From the NCBI GenBank assembly GCA_966250335.1, contig CBINGZ010000008.1, positions 62,001 to 126,000 of the forward strand: a DNA stretch of 64,000 bases, written 5' to 3'. The notes under the pieces are model-generated. The model was given only the letters and a program-made list of their open reading frames with translations. It searched no databases and was not told the DNA's origin. Every line of letters starts with the position of its first letter. Positions within the stretch are counted from its first letter, which is position 1. The translations under genes and the position numbers were made by a program. Source of the stretch: OLB7 sp966250335 (GTDB lineage Bacteria > Bacteroidota > Ignavibacteria > OLB7). Of the stretch, positions 8,575-17,722 are shown one piece after another.

Positions 8575-11500
8575 TCAGAACAGATGGATGTAGCTGACGA
8601 TCGGCGCCACCGGAAGCGAGGGGGCCGGTTCCTCCCCCGTTGTGATCCCCAGATAGCCCAACCCACCCTCGATCGCGTAATTCCGACCGAAATATCGTGC
8701 CGCAACAGCAACCGGCATGTAGCCGAGCGTCTGCATCGTGAGAGCCTCCAGTGAAATCTTCCAGCGTTCGGCGAACCTGTAGTCGCCGCCGAAGGCCAGA
8801 ATCAGCGCGTTCCTGTCGAACGTCCCGCCGATCCCGTTGGTGACATGTCGCTTGAAGGCGTAGCCGATGGTCGCCGAGACGCGGCTGTCGTCGTCGCCGT
8901 AGCTCAGCGCGCCGTAGGGGGCGTGGACGCTGATCGCCGATTCCGTCCGGTCGCCGGTCTCCTGACGGTCGTAGATGCTCCGCCCCCACTGATATCCCAC
9001 CGCGATATTCCAGTCCCTGCCGAGCGAGGTTCCCCCCTTGACTCCCAGGGAATACGCCCCGTACATGCTTCCGCGCGTCCCCCCCCAGTCGTCGTGAAGA
9101 GGAAGCGCCCCGCCGGCCAGGATCATCACGTTGTCGGTGATCCCGTATCCGGCGATGAGCCCCAGAACATCGTAGGTCCCCAGGACCACCCTCCCTTTCG
9201 CCGGAAGGATCGCGTTCGGAGATGCAATGGTGCGGAACGTGGTAGGATCGGTATATCGCTCTGCGTGAGCCCCCTCCACCCCCGTGCCGTAGAGGTAGCC
9301 GATCTCCGGCGACCCCGGCCCGTCGTGGGTGAAGATGACCCGCGCGGAGGTTCTCCCCTCCCGCCCCGGCCGGAATCTGAGACCGAGCGGTCGCCGTTCG
9401 TTCGGGGCCAGGGTGACTGTTCCGCCCCCCTCGAGCATCTCGAACCCTGTCGTATCGGGCCCGGCGAGCCGGCCGGTCACGGTCACCGGAACCGAGCCGA
9501 CGTTGCTGAGCATGACCTCGACGATCGTATCGTGGGCCGATCCGACCGGGACCTTCCCGAAATCGACGACCGCCGTCTCCATCCGGAGCATCGGTCGCAC
9601 CCCCTCGCCCCGCACGACGGGGGTCAGGGTGCGTCCGCCGGCATCGATACGGAGCGATGCGCTCCGCGTCCCCACCCCCTGCGGGGTGAAGCGAAGCTCC
9701 ACAGCGCGCGTTCCCCCGGCGGGAATATCGTATGGGGGGATTCCGGAGACCAGATCGAAGTCCGATGCATGAGGACCGGCGATCGTGATCCGGGCCACGC
9801 GCAGCGGCGCGCTCCCCTCGTTCCGGATCAGCCCGACCACCACCGAGTCGGTGACGCTTCTGACCACGCGGCGCCCGAAATCGACGTCGAGAGCGGCGGG
9901 ATGGGAGTCGATGATCGCCCAGAGCGAATCGGATCGATCCTCCTGCGCAAGCGGCGCCTCGACGTTCCAGACGACGACCGTATCGCCGAGCCCGGCGGAG
10001 ATCCTTCTGCCGTCGGGGGAGAACGCCGCGTGCGACATCTGGGAATCGAACGAGAACTCCCCCACCTTCCTGCCGTCCTCGGTGTTCCAGAGATAGATGC
10101 GCGACGCGCCGGAGATCGTCGCGACCCTCCGCCCGTCCGGACTGAACATCGCGTAGCCGACGGAGCTGTGGGCGTCCGGGCGACCGTCCGGGGTGTATTC
10201 CTGCAGGATACGTAGCTCGCGTCCCGTCCTGAAATCGTAGAGCGTGGGACGCACGTCGACCCCGGCCCAGACCAGGATCGTCTCCCCGTCGGGAGAGAAG
10301 AGGACGCGGAGCTGCGTCCCGTCCGAGCGGCGGCCGACGCCGACCTTCCGGAGCCTGGTCCCGCGCGCGATGTCGAGAATCGTCACCGAGTCCCCTTCGG
10401 CGACCGTGGCCGCGTAGAGGCCGTCCGGGCTCACGGCGACGCTCGACACGTTTCTGGGGTGATGGAAGCTGAAGAGCTCCGTGCCGGTCGCGGCATCCCA
10501 GAGACGCGCCGTGCTATCCTCGGAGGCGGTCACCACCTTCCTCCCGTCCGGCGTGAAAACTGCGCTGTTGACCCACTCGCGGTGACCCTGCATCTGCGCG
10601 CTCTTCCTGCCGGTGACGGCGTCCCAGACCGTGGGAACATTATCGCTCTGGAGCAGTATCCGCCGTCCGTCCCTGCTGAAGATCCTCTCCGGCGTCACAT
10701 CCCCTTCGGTGATCAGCCGTGTCACATCGGTCTTGTTGAACGGCCGCCCCTCCAGTTCCATGATCATTCTTCCCGGCCCGGCCGACCAGATCTGCGTTCT
10801 GTTCCCGTCGACCGAGGTCGCCACGTAGCCGCCGTCCGGGCTCACCTCGACGTAATGGACGCGGGCGGGACGGCCCGATCCGTTCGGAGCCGGGGGCGAA
10901 AGGGTCCGGACGGTGCGCCCGCTCTCGGCATCCCAGATCTTCGCCGTGCCGTCCCAGCTTGCGGAGAAGAGACGGGTTCCGGTCTGGTTGAAGGCTGTCG
11001 TGAGGATGTAGTCTCCATGCCCCGCGAGCTTCATCGGTTTCTGAACGGCCGCGACCGATGATTCGCTCTGCGATACACGCGCCAGGCAGACCTCGCTCGG
11101 CGTGGCCGGAACCACCCAGCGGTAGCTCCCGCCGGTCGCCTTCGACGCCACCGTGCGCCAGCTCGCGCCGGAGTTGGTGCTGTACTCCAGGGTCACCGTG
11201 TCGGAAGGAGGAATCCCCTCCCATGCGATCACCGTCTCCTCTCCCGCCCGGAACCGCTCGCCGCCGTTCGGACGGAGCAGGGCGATCCTCGGCTCGCGAC
11301 GGACCCTGGAACCGCCGTCGGCGAAGAGTATCCCGCCGGAGCAGGCGTCGCTCGTGATGCGCCACCGCGCGAACGAGTAGGCGGAATCGACGGGAGCATA
11401 TCGCACCGTGAGTGTTCTGCTCTCTCCGTCGGCGAGCGTGAAGGGGGCCTCCGCTCCCGAGAGGGTGATCACATCGGAGATCGATGCGCCTGCCGGGGCG

Positions 11501-12537
11501 ATCGAGGAAACGGTCACCGGACGGTTCCGGGCCGTCAGCACGACCTTCGTCTCACGCGTCGTTCCAGGGGGGACCGGCCCGAACTCCACGGAGGGGACGC
11601 TCATCTCCAGCCGCGGCGTCGACGCGATCGGAGCCTTGTAGAGGACCGTATGGCTTCCGCCGACGACGGGAACGGAGATGACGGCGAAGCGGTCGGGACT
11701 GCATGCCGGGGCGCTCGTCCAGGTGATCTCGCACGGCCGGCCGCCGCGTGCACGATAGAGAATAGCGCGATAGATCGCCTCCGCCTGCGCCACCGTCGTG
11801 ACCTGCTCGAACCATTCCCCTCCCGTGCGCCGGGCTATCCTCTTCAGCACCTCCGGCGCCCCCATGCCGATGGTGACGCAGTAGACGGCCGCCCGCGCCT
11901 TCGTCGCCGCGGCGACGATCGCCTCCTCGTTGGCCCTCCCCTGTCCATCGGTCAGGAAGATCACGACACGATTGAATTTTCCCGAGTCGGCCATGCTGAT
12001 CCCACCGGCCGGCGGCACGATGAGCCCGGCGTCGTAGTTCGTCCCCCCCTGCGGAAGAAGCACATCGACGGCGGAGAGAAGCCGTCCCCGGTCCGACGTG
12101 AAATCGCTGATGACCAGCCCGCGGTCGTCGAACGTGGTGACGGCGCACTCGAAGCCCGACGCCGGGAGCGCGTTGATCCAGGCGCGGGCGGCGCTCTTGG
12201 CAAGCCCCATGTTCGGCACCGGAGACCCCGGCACCGCCTGGGCCATCGAACCCGAGACGTCGATCGTCAGCACCGAGGAGATCGATCCCTCGGCCGGCGG
12301 GTTCGGGCACGATATCGAGACGCCGTCGCGGACGACTCCCCCCTCGGTCACGACGACGTCGCGCGCGCCGATCCCGGCTAACGGATGGCCGAGGGTGTCG
12401 AGCAGGTAGACGCGGGCCTTGACGACGGGGAAGCCGGTCGTATCCAGATCCGATACGACAAGCCTCTGGGCCGTCGAGAGCGAGGCGCCGAGAAGAAGGA
12501 AAAGGGGAACGAGAACGATCGAGAAACGAGATATCAT
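8575..12537 (-). CDS. VWA / ASH / WD40 / beta-barrel mosaic outer-membrane protein, 1320 aa
   Basis: A very large exported protein. From the ATG at 12537 it has a signal peptide (about 1-23) and a von Willebrand A domain at about 88-265 with a MIDAS motif DVSGSMAQ (about 93). A choice-of-anchor D (ASH-like) segment follows at about 310-400. A Kre9/KNH-like segment (LLRPNGGERFRAGEE, then YSTNSGASW) begins near 419. WD40-type repeats cover about 505-880 (SASWDGTAKIWDAESG, TASEDSTARLWDAATG). Two more ASH-like segments lie at about 890-1110. The last 200 residues read as an outer-membrane beta-barrel ending in Phe, the usual barrel terminal residue. Each part is common in this phylum, but the combination in one chain is unusual. 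VWA and WD40 bind partners, so a surface-docking role is inferred. Domain limits are estimates. Confidence 0.85.
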   Translation of the reverse strand: MISRFSIVLVPLFLLLGASLSTAQRLVVSDLDTTGFPVVKARVYLLDTLGHPLAGIGARDVVVTEGGVVRDGVSISCPNPPAEGSISSVLTIDVSGSMAQAVPGSPVPNMGLAKSAARAWINALPASGFECAVTTFDDRGLVISDFTSDRGRLLSAVDVLLPQGGTNYDAGLIVPPAGGISMADSGKFNRVVIFLTDGQGRANEEAIVAAATKARAAVYCVTIGMGAPEVLKRIARRTGGEWFEQVTTVAQAEAIYRAILYRARGGRPCEITWTSAPACSPDRFAVISVPVVGGSHTVLYKAPIASTPRLEMSVPSVEFGPVPPGTTRETKVVLTARNRPVTVSSIAPAGASISDVITLSGAEAPFTLADGESRTLTVRYAPVDSAYSFARWRITSDACSGGILFADGGSRVRREPRIALLRPNGGERFRAGEETVIAWEGIPPSDTVTLEYSTNSGASWRTVASKATGGSYRWVVPATPSEVCLARVSQSESSVAAVQKPMKLAGHGDYILTTAFNQTGTRLFSASWDGTAKIWDAESGRTVRTLSPPAPNGSGRPARVHYVEVSPDGGYVATSVDGNRTQIWSAGPGRMIMELEGRPFNKTDVTRLITEGDVTPERIFSRDGRRILLQSDNVPTVWDAVTGRKSAQMQGHREWVNSAVFTPDGRKVVTASEDSTARLWDAATGTELFSFHHPRNVSSVAVSPDGLYAATVAEGDSVTILDIARGTRLRKVGVGRRSDGTQLRVLFSPDGETILVWAGVDVRPTLYDFRTGRELRILQEYTPDGRPDAHSSVGYAMFSPDGRRVATISGASRIYLWNTEDGRKVGEFSFDSQMSHAAFSPDGRRISAGLGDTVVVWNVEAPLAQEDRSDSLWAIIDSHPAALDVDFGRRVVRSVTDSVVVGLIRNEGSAPLRVARITIAGPHASDFDLVSGIPPYDIPAGGTRAVELRFTPQGVGTRSASLRIDAGGRTLTPVVRGEGVRPMLRMETAVVDFGKVPVGSAHDTIVEVMLSNVGSVPVTVTGRLAGPDTTGFEMLEGGGTVTLAPNERRPLGLRFRPGREGRTSARVIFTHDGPGSPEIGYLYGTGVEGAHAERYTDPTTFRTIASPNAILPAKGRVVLGTYDVLGLIAGYGITDNVMILAGGALPLHDDWGGTRGSMYGAYSLGVKGGTSLGRDWNIAVGYQWGRSIYDRQETGDRTESAISVHAPYGALSYGDDDSRVSATIGYAFKRHVTNGIGGTFDRNALILAFGGDYRFAERWKISLEALTMQTLGYMPVAVAARYFGRNYAIEGGLGYLGITTGEEPAPSLPVAPIVSYIHLF

Positions 12538-12629
12538 GGATACGGGAGAGAACGGTTCATCTGGGATCGGGACGTACAACTTGCGTCGACGTTCCGAGAT
12601 CGGGAAAACTTCCCTTTTCCGTTGCATGG

Positions 12630-12637
12630 GAAAGATA
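12630..12637 (-). promoter_or_regulatory. Candidate -7 element (TATCTTTC on minus strand)
   Basis: The complement of the GAAAGATA stretch reads TATCTTTC, one base from the TAnnTTTG consensus. It lies about 95 bases upstream of the mosaic gene start. No clear -33 element was identified. Confidence 0.25.
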
Positions 12638-12775
12638 CGGGGAGGATATTCGGTCCCGGCGGTTCAGAGATCACCTTTTTCGAGAATCGCCCTTCAGTCG
12701 CCACACGACCCTTTCGGAACTCGAACAACGCGGGAGTCGTAATCTCCGCATCACCATTGCGCATTCGATGTCACC

Positions 12776-13870
12776 ATGTACTCTCTCAATCATATCCTCG
12801 CCCTGAACGCTCTTCCCGGCATCACCTCGGCGATCGTCCGAAGGCTGGTTGAATCCAATATATCGCTTGATGAGATTTCAACGACACCTCCGGAAGGTCT
12901 CGCCGGGCTTGGGCTGCGGCGCGGCGCGATCACTGCCGCGCCGGAACTCCCCCGCTACCTTGAGGCGGCCGAGGCTCAATCGGGGCTCGCGGCAAGGCTC
13001 GGCGCCTCGATCATCCATTTCTGGAGCGATGACTACCCGACGCTTCTCCGCCGGATCTACTCTCCCCCCGTCATCCTTCATCTGATGGGGACTCCCCCGG
13101 CCGACGAGCATGCGATCGCGATCGTCGGAACGCGGACGGCATCCACCTACGGACGTCTCACCGCCGAGGAATACGCCCGGGAGTTCACGGCGGCCGGCGT
13201 GACGGTGGTCAGCGGCATGGCGCGCGGGATCGACACGTTCGCCCATGCAGCCGCGCTCGGAGCCGGCGGCCGGACGGTAGCCGTGATCGCATCGGGACTC
13301 GATGCGATCTCCCCGTTCGCCTCCGCCCGCTTCGCCGAACGGATCGCCGCGCACGGCACGGTCGTCAGCGAGTACCCGTTCGGCGTCAAGGCGCTTCCCC
13401 CCTATTTCCCGCAGCGGAACAGGATCATCAGCGGGATGACGCGGGCGACCGTCGTGGTTGAAAGCGACACCTCGGGAGGGGCGATGATAACGGCGGGGTT
13501 CGCAATGGACCAGGATCGCGAGGTCTTCGCGGTCCCCGGTCCCCTCACCTCGCCGAAGAGCCGGGGGACCAACCTCCTGATCCGCACCGACAGAGCCCGT
13601 CTGACCCAGACGCCGGTCGACGTGCTCGACGCGCTCGGCTACCATATCCCCGCCGGAAGCGTCGCACGCTCGACCGGCCCCTCCATCGACGAACTGACCC
13701 TGTTCGAACGACGCGTCTACGACGCTCTTGATGCCGAGCCCCGCCACGTCGATCTGCTCTGCGAGGCGACCGGCCTGGCCGCGTCGGAGATTCTCGTCAC
13801 GCTCCTCTCGCTGGAGTTCAAGGGGCTTGCGCGGCAGATGGCGGGGAAGCTGTTCCTACGGAGCCGATGA
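12776..13870 (+). CDS. dprA: DNA processing protein DprA (Smf)
   Basis: Binds incoming single-stranded DNA and loads RecA during natural transformation. The 364-residue protein has an N-terminal SAM-like helical region (NALPGITSAIVRRLVESNI) and the Rossmann-fold core with IVGTRTASTYG, VSGMARGIDTFAHAAAL, the SEYPFG...PPYFPQRNRIISGM block, and VVVESDTSGGAMITAGFA with AVPGPLTSPKSRGTNLLI. A C-terminal winged-helix (about 300-364) follows, as in many DprA proteins. All hallmark residues look intact. No other competence gene is nearby. It is divergent from the mosaic gene, with a 238-base intergenic region in which I see no other gene. Confidence 0.95.
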   Translation: MYSLNHILALNALPGITSAIVRRLVESNISLDEISTTPPEGLAGLGLRRGAITAAPELPRYLEAAEAQSGLAARLGASIIHFWSDDYPTLLRRIYSPPVILHLMGTPPADEHAIAIVGTRTASTYGRLTAEEYAREFTAAGVTVVSGMARGIDTFAHAAALGAGGRTVAVIASGLDAISPFASARFAERIAAHGTVVSEYPFGVKALPPYFPQRNRIISGMTRATVVVESDTSGGAMITAGFAMDQDREVFAVPGPLTSPKSRGTNLLIRTDRARLTQTPVDVLDALGYHIPAGSVARSTGPSIDELTLFERRVYDALDAEPRHVDLLCEATGLAASEILVTLLSLEFKGLARQMAGKLFLRSR

Positions 13871-13914
13871 TTTTCACATCACGATATAGATAACCACCGG
13901 ATCATCTCTCCGTC

Positions 13915-13959
13915 TGAAAACGAGCGCGGGTGGAGCCGTTCGAAAAGACTCCACCCGCG
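13915..13959 (-). terminator. Rho-independent terminator of fbaB
   Basis: An 11-base perfect stem (13925-13935 with 13949-13959) with a 13-base loop lies just downstream of the fbaB stop. Read on the minus strand, it is followed by a CTCGTTTTCAG tail. Confidence 0.75.
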
Positions 13960-13992
13960 ATATGTTCAACAGACTCACCGACAGGATCGCTC

Positions 13993-15051
13993 CTATGCTA
14001 TCGTGATCCGCTCATCAAGATAGACGTCCTGGATCGCCTGCAGCAGCGCGGCTCCCTCCGCCATCGGGCGCTGGAACGCCTTGCGGCCGCTGATGAGGCC
14101 GCTTCCGCCGGCCCGCTTGTTGATGATCGCCGTCTTTATCGCCTCGGCCAGATCGCTTTCACCCGACGAGGCGCCGCCGGAGTTGATCAGTCCGATCCGT
14201 CCCATATATCCGTTCGCGACCTGATAGCGGGTCAGATCGATCGGGTTGTCGGAGGTGAGGTCGCTGTAGACCTTCTTGTGGGTCTTGCCGAATTTCAGCG
14301 CGTTGTAGCCGCCGTTGTTCTCGGGGAGCTTCTGCTTCAGGATATCGGCATGGATCGTGGCGCCGATATGGTTCGCCTGCCCGGTCAGGTCGGCCGACGT
14401 GTGGTAGTCCTTGTCCTCCTTCACGTTGAAGGCGGGGTTGCGCAGGTAGCACCAGAGGATCGTCGCCATGCCGAGCTGATGGGCGTAGGCGAACGCCTCG
14501 GCCACCTCCTGGATCTGCCTGGTCGATTCCGGCGAGCCGAAATAGATCGTGGCGCCGATCGCCGCGGCCCCCATGTCGTGCGCCTGGTCGATGGTGCCGA
14601 ACATGATCTGATCGAACTTGTTCGGATAGGTCAGCAGCTCGTTGTGATTGATCTTGACGATGAAGGGGATCTTGTGGGCGTACTTCCGCGCCACGATCCC
14701 CAGCACGCCGAACGTGGAGGCGACGGCGTTGCATCCCCCCTCGATCGCAAGCTTCACGATATTCTCGGGGTCGAAGTAGGCGATGTTCGGCGCGAACGAC
14801 GCCCCCGCCGAATGCTCCAGCCCCTGATCGACCGGAAGGATGGAGAGATATCCCGTCCTCCCCAGCCGCCCCGTCGCGTAGATCCAGGCCAGATTGTGCA
14901 GCACACGGTTGTTCCGGTCGGAGTTCATGAAGATCCGATCGAGAAAATCGGGGCCCGGAAGGTGGAGCGCCTCCTTCGGTATCGTGGTGCATGAATGGTT
15001 CAACAAGGCGTCGGCATCGTCGCCGAGAAGCTCCTGAATGCGTTCGATCAT
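13993..15051 (-). CDS. fbaB: Class I fructose-bisphosphate aldolase (archaeal/DhnA type)
   Basis: Splits fructose-1,6-bisphosphate to DHAP and glyceraldehyde-3-phosphate in glycolysis, or the reverse in gluconeogenesis, using a Schiff-base lysine. The 352-residue sequence carries family blocks YLSILPVDQGLEHSAGASF, KLAIEGGCNAVASTFGVLG, IPFIVKINHNELLTYPN, KLPENNGGYNALKFGKTHKK, and the C-terminal LINSGGASSGESDLAEA and INKRAGGSGLISGRKAFQRP. These are the strongly conserved blocks of the roughly 350-residue bacterial FbaB group. I did not assign the Schiff-base Lys by alignment. The start ATG at 15051 gives the expected MIERIQELLGDDADALLNH. It stands alone on the minus strand between two terminator-like hairpins. 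Confidence 0.94.
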   Translation of the reverse strand: MIERIQELLGDDADALLNHSCTTIPKEALHLPGPDFLDRIFMNSDRNNRVLHNLAWIYATGRLGRTGYLSILPVDQGLEHSAGASFAPNIAYFDPENIVKLAIEGGCNAVASTFGVLGIVARKYAHKIPFIVKINHNELLTYPNKFDQIMFGTIDQAHDMGAAAIGATIYFGSPESTRQIQEVAEAFAYAHQLGMATILWCYLRNPAFNVKEDKDYHTSADLTGQANHIGATIHADILKQKLPENNGGYNALKFGKTHKKVYSDLTSDNPIDLTRYQVANGYMGRIGLINSGGASSGESDLAEAIKTAIINKRAGGSGLISGRKAFQRPMAEGAALLQAIQDVYLDERITIA

Positions 15052-15081
15052 GATCCCGCTGAAATGATGAAATGTTTGGAG

Positions 15082-15114
15082 AATGAAAGGCGGCGCCCCT
15101 CTGCGGGACGCCGC
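15082..15114 (-). terminator. Terminator-like hairpin downstream of the SBBP-repeat gene
   Basis: A 10-base stem with one G-U pair (15090-15099 with 15105-15114) lies 29 bases past the stop of the gene ending at 15143. On the minus strand it is followed by CTTTCATTC. Confidence 0.6.
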
Positions 15115-15142
15115 GCTTCCGTTTCATGCAGTCGCGATTATT

Positions 15143-17554
15143 CTATCGCTTAATGATCTGCCGCTTCCAGGTCCTTCCCCCCGACTCGATCTCGATGAAG
15201 TAGAGACCGGCCGGGAGCTCGCCGATATCGATCCTGGAACGATATTCCGTTCCGGAGGCGCCGCTGCTCTGCGTCGCCACCGTCTGCCCGATCGAGTTCG
15301 TCACGGTAACGTTGACCGCCTGCTCGGCCGGGAGCGTCAGATCGATGGTGAAGACGCCGGTGGTCGGATGCGGGTAGATCGAGAGCTCACGCGCCTCGGC
15401 CTCGGTCGGTACCGATGTTCCGGAGAACTGGAAGGGATCGGATGTCGACTTGCAGCCGTTGGCGTCCGTGGTGATCACGACGTACGAGCCGTTGGAGGTC
15501 GGCGTGAAGATCCGCTCCGTGCCGACCATTTCGTCTCCTCCTTCCGCTCTTCCCCGCGTCCACCACTGGTAGGTGACCCCCTGGCTCGACTCCAGCGACA
15601 TCCCGTTCTGGGTGATCGTCGGCTTCGTCGGAGTCGGATGCATCGCAATCGTCACCGCCTCCGATGTGCCGGTGCAGCCCGCACCCATGCTTGCCGTCAC
15701 CGTGTAGCTCCCCGCCTCCTTCACGAAGATGTTCTGACGGACCTCGTTGTTCGACCAGAGGTAGGTCGTGAAACCGGCCGGAGCGCGAAGCTCGACGCTG
15801 TCTCCCGCACAGATCGTGGTAGTGCCGGCGGTCTCGATCGCCACGGTCGGGGTGGAGGTGATCGTGATATCCGAACCGTTGTCCGGACCGATGGTGAAAG
15901 GCTCGGTGCCGACGACACGAAGGCGATATCCCGTCCCCGAGGGCGTGTTCACCGGAATGGTCGCCTCGATCGTTCCGCCGGTCGTGGCGAACGCCTGTCC
16001 GATGACCTCCGGAGCGTCGAAGCTGCCGCTGGCGTCGGAAAGGGCCACGGCAAAGGTGTTGGAGGAGCCGAACTCACCGCTGGTCGTGTACGGGATGTTC
16101 AGAACGGCGCCCGGACAGAACGGCCCCGATCCGACGGCGCCGATCGAGACGCTCAGCGGCTGCTGCAGGCGCGCGACGAACGCCTCGTTGAACTTGCCCA
16201 GGATCTTGTTGGCCGGGATCTCCGGACCGAAAAAGATCTCATCGGAATAATATCCGCCGATCAGCACGACATCCTTGTCGACCCAGACCGAGTTGGCCGC
16301 GTCGTTCCATGCGCCCCCGGTGTTGAAGGCCCAGAGAGCCTCGCCGCCGGCGCTGTACTTGGCGATGAAGATGTCGGTGCTGTCCTGATCGGTCGTGCTC
16401 GTCAGCCCCTTGCTTCCGAAGACGACGGTGCCGTCGAACTCACCCGCCACGTAGCTCGAGCCTCCCTGATCGGTCTTGATCGAGCGGGGAACCTCGTAGC
16501 CGGTGCCGGTCATCGGGCTGATCCACTGGAGCACCCCCTCCTTGGTGTACTTCGCGATGAAGGCGTCGACCTCGCCGGCAAAGGGGAACTCGTTCCCGTT
16601 GAAGGTGGAGGCGCTGTCGACCGTGCCGACCACGTAGACGTTGGCCGCCTGGTCGGTGCTGATCGCACGACCGGCGTCGGCGCCGAGACCGCCCCCCCGC
16701 TTGGCCCAGAGCTCGTCGCCGCTGGAGGAGTACTTGGCGACGAAGAAGTCCCCCATCCCCGCATCGATAAGCTGGCCGTCGGCGCCGAACGACATGGTGT
16801 TCGAGAAATATCCGGTCACGTAGGCGTTGCCGTCGCCGTCATGCTTGATGCCGAGTCCTTCGGCGCGGCCGCCGAACTCACCAGCCTGCTTGTACCACTG
16901 GAGGACATGATCGAGCGTCATCTTCAGCACGAATATATCGGACTGGCCCGCGCTGGTCATCGTCTGTCCCAGGAAGTCGGCTCCCCCTTCGAAGGTCCCC
17001 GAGATGTAGATATTCCCCTTGCCGTCGATGCTGAGCCCCTGCGCGCGGTCGTTGGCGGCTCCGCCGATCCTGATGAACCACTGAAGGACTCCCTGCGTGT
17101 TGTACTTCAGCAGCAGCACGTCGGAACCTCCCTGCGAGGTCTCGATCTTGCTGTCGAAGTTGGCGCTCTGACGGAAGACGCCGAGCACGTAGATGTTGCC
17201 GGCCTGATCGAGCGCGATCGCCATGGCCGAATCGTAGTCGACGCCGCCCCCCGACCTGACCCAGAGGAAGTCGCCGGTGGGGCTGTACTTGGCGACGTAG
17301 ACGTCGGTCTCACCGGCGTTCGCCGGGGTCTGCGTGTCGAACTTCGCCGGACCGCGGAACGTCCCGGTCACGAAGACGTTGCCGTCCTTGTCGGAGACGA
17401 CCCCGGCCGTGGCCGCCGTCGTCAGCGCTGCAACCGAGCTCTCGCTGTGCCGCACCCAGTCGTACGTCTGGGCGAGGAGGCTGGAGCCGGCAAGAATCAG
17501 GAGGAACGCAGGAAGGATCCGTTGGAGGATTCTGCGGTAGCAAGGTGAGGTCAT
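15143..17554 (-). CDS. SBBP-repeat beta-propeller protein with T9SS type A sorting domain
   Basis: An 803-residue secreted protein. A signal peptide (about 1-29, ending SSLLAQ) precedes about eight SBBP-type repeats of some 50 residues. Each has the pattern D..GN.YV.G.F...A.F and VAKYS..G..LW, typical of bacterial beta-propellers. Middle parts resemble Ig-like/PKD-type segments (TTICAGDSVELRAPAG, YTVTASMGAGC). The last 80 residues (IYPHPTTGVFTIDL to TWKRQIIKR) form a type IX secretion type A sorting domain, normally cleaved at the outer membrane. No catalytic motif is visible, so a binding or adhesive surface role is inferred. It is transcribed alone. A TAATTTTA stretch near 17617-17624 on the minus strand could be a -7 element. 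Confidence 0.88.
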   Translation of the reverse strand: MTSPCYRRILQRILPAFLLILAGSSLLAQTYDWVRHSESSVAALTTAATAGVVSDKDGNVFVTGTFRGPAKFDTQTPANAGETDVYVAKYSPTGDFLWVRSGGGVDYDSAMAIALDQAGNIYVLGVFRQSANFDSKIETSQGGSDVLLLKYNTQGVLQWFIRIGGAANDRAQGLSIDGKGNIYISGTFEGGADFLGQTMTSAGQSDIFVLKMTLDHVLQWYKQAGEFGGRAEGLGIKHDGDGNAYVTGYFSNTMSFGADGQLIDAGMGDFFVAKYSSSGDELWAKRGGGLGADAGRAISTDQAANVYVVGTVDSASTFNGNEFPFAGEVDAFIAKYTKEGVLQWISPMTGTGYEVPRSIKTDQGGSSYVAGEFDGTVVFGSKGLTSTTDQDSTDIFIAKYSAGGEALWAFNTGGAWNDAANSVWVDKDVVLIGGYYSDEIFFGPEIPANKILGKFNEAFVARLQQPLSVSIGAVGSGPFCPGAVLNIPYTTSGEFGSSNTFAVALSDASGSFDAPEVIGQAFATTGGTIEATIPVNTPSGTGYRLRVVGTEPFTIGPDNGSDITITSTPTVAIETAGTTTICAGDSVELRAPAGFTTYLWSNNEVRQNIFVKEAGSYTVTASMGAGCTGTSEAVTIAMHPTPTKPTITQNGMSLESSQGVTYQWWTRGRAEGGDEMVGTERIFTPTSNGSYVVITTDANGCKSTSDPFQFSGTSVPTEAEARELSIYPHPTTGVFTIDLTLPAEQAVNVTVTNSIGQTVATQSSGASGTEYRSRIDIGELPAGLYFIEIESGGRTWKRQIIKR

Positions 17555-17722
17555 ACTGCTGTTCCGTGTAGGTTTTGAGTGAGGTTTCGGAAGTAAGGGA
17601 TCGAGAGGCCCGTAAAATTACCATTATCCGGCGCCACGGCCAAGACGGAGCGCTCCGGCCGCACCATATCGCGATGCGGCGAAGGGGGAGATGCCCGGCC
17701 CGGCGGACCTTCGGATAGATCC

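Noticed and set aside
12538..12775. Small gene in the divergent region before dprA
   Set aside because: The 76-codon minus frame and 107-codon plus frame lack a ribosome-binding site and motif; the region is better read as two promoters.
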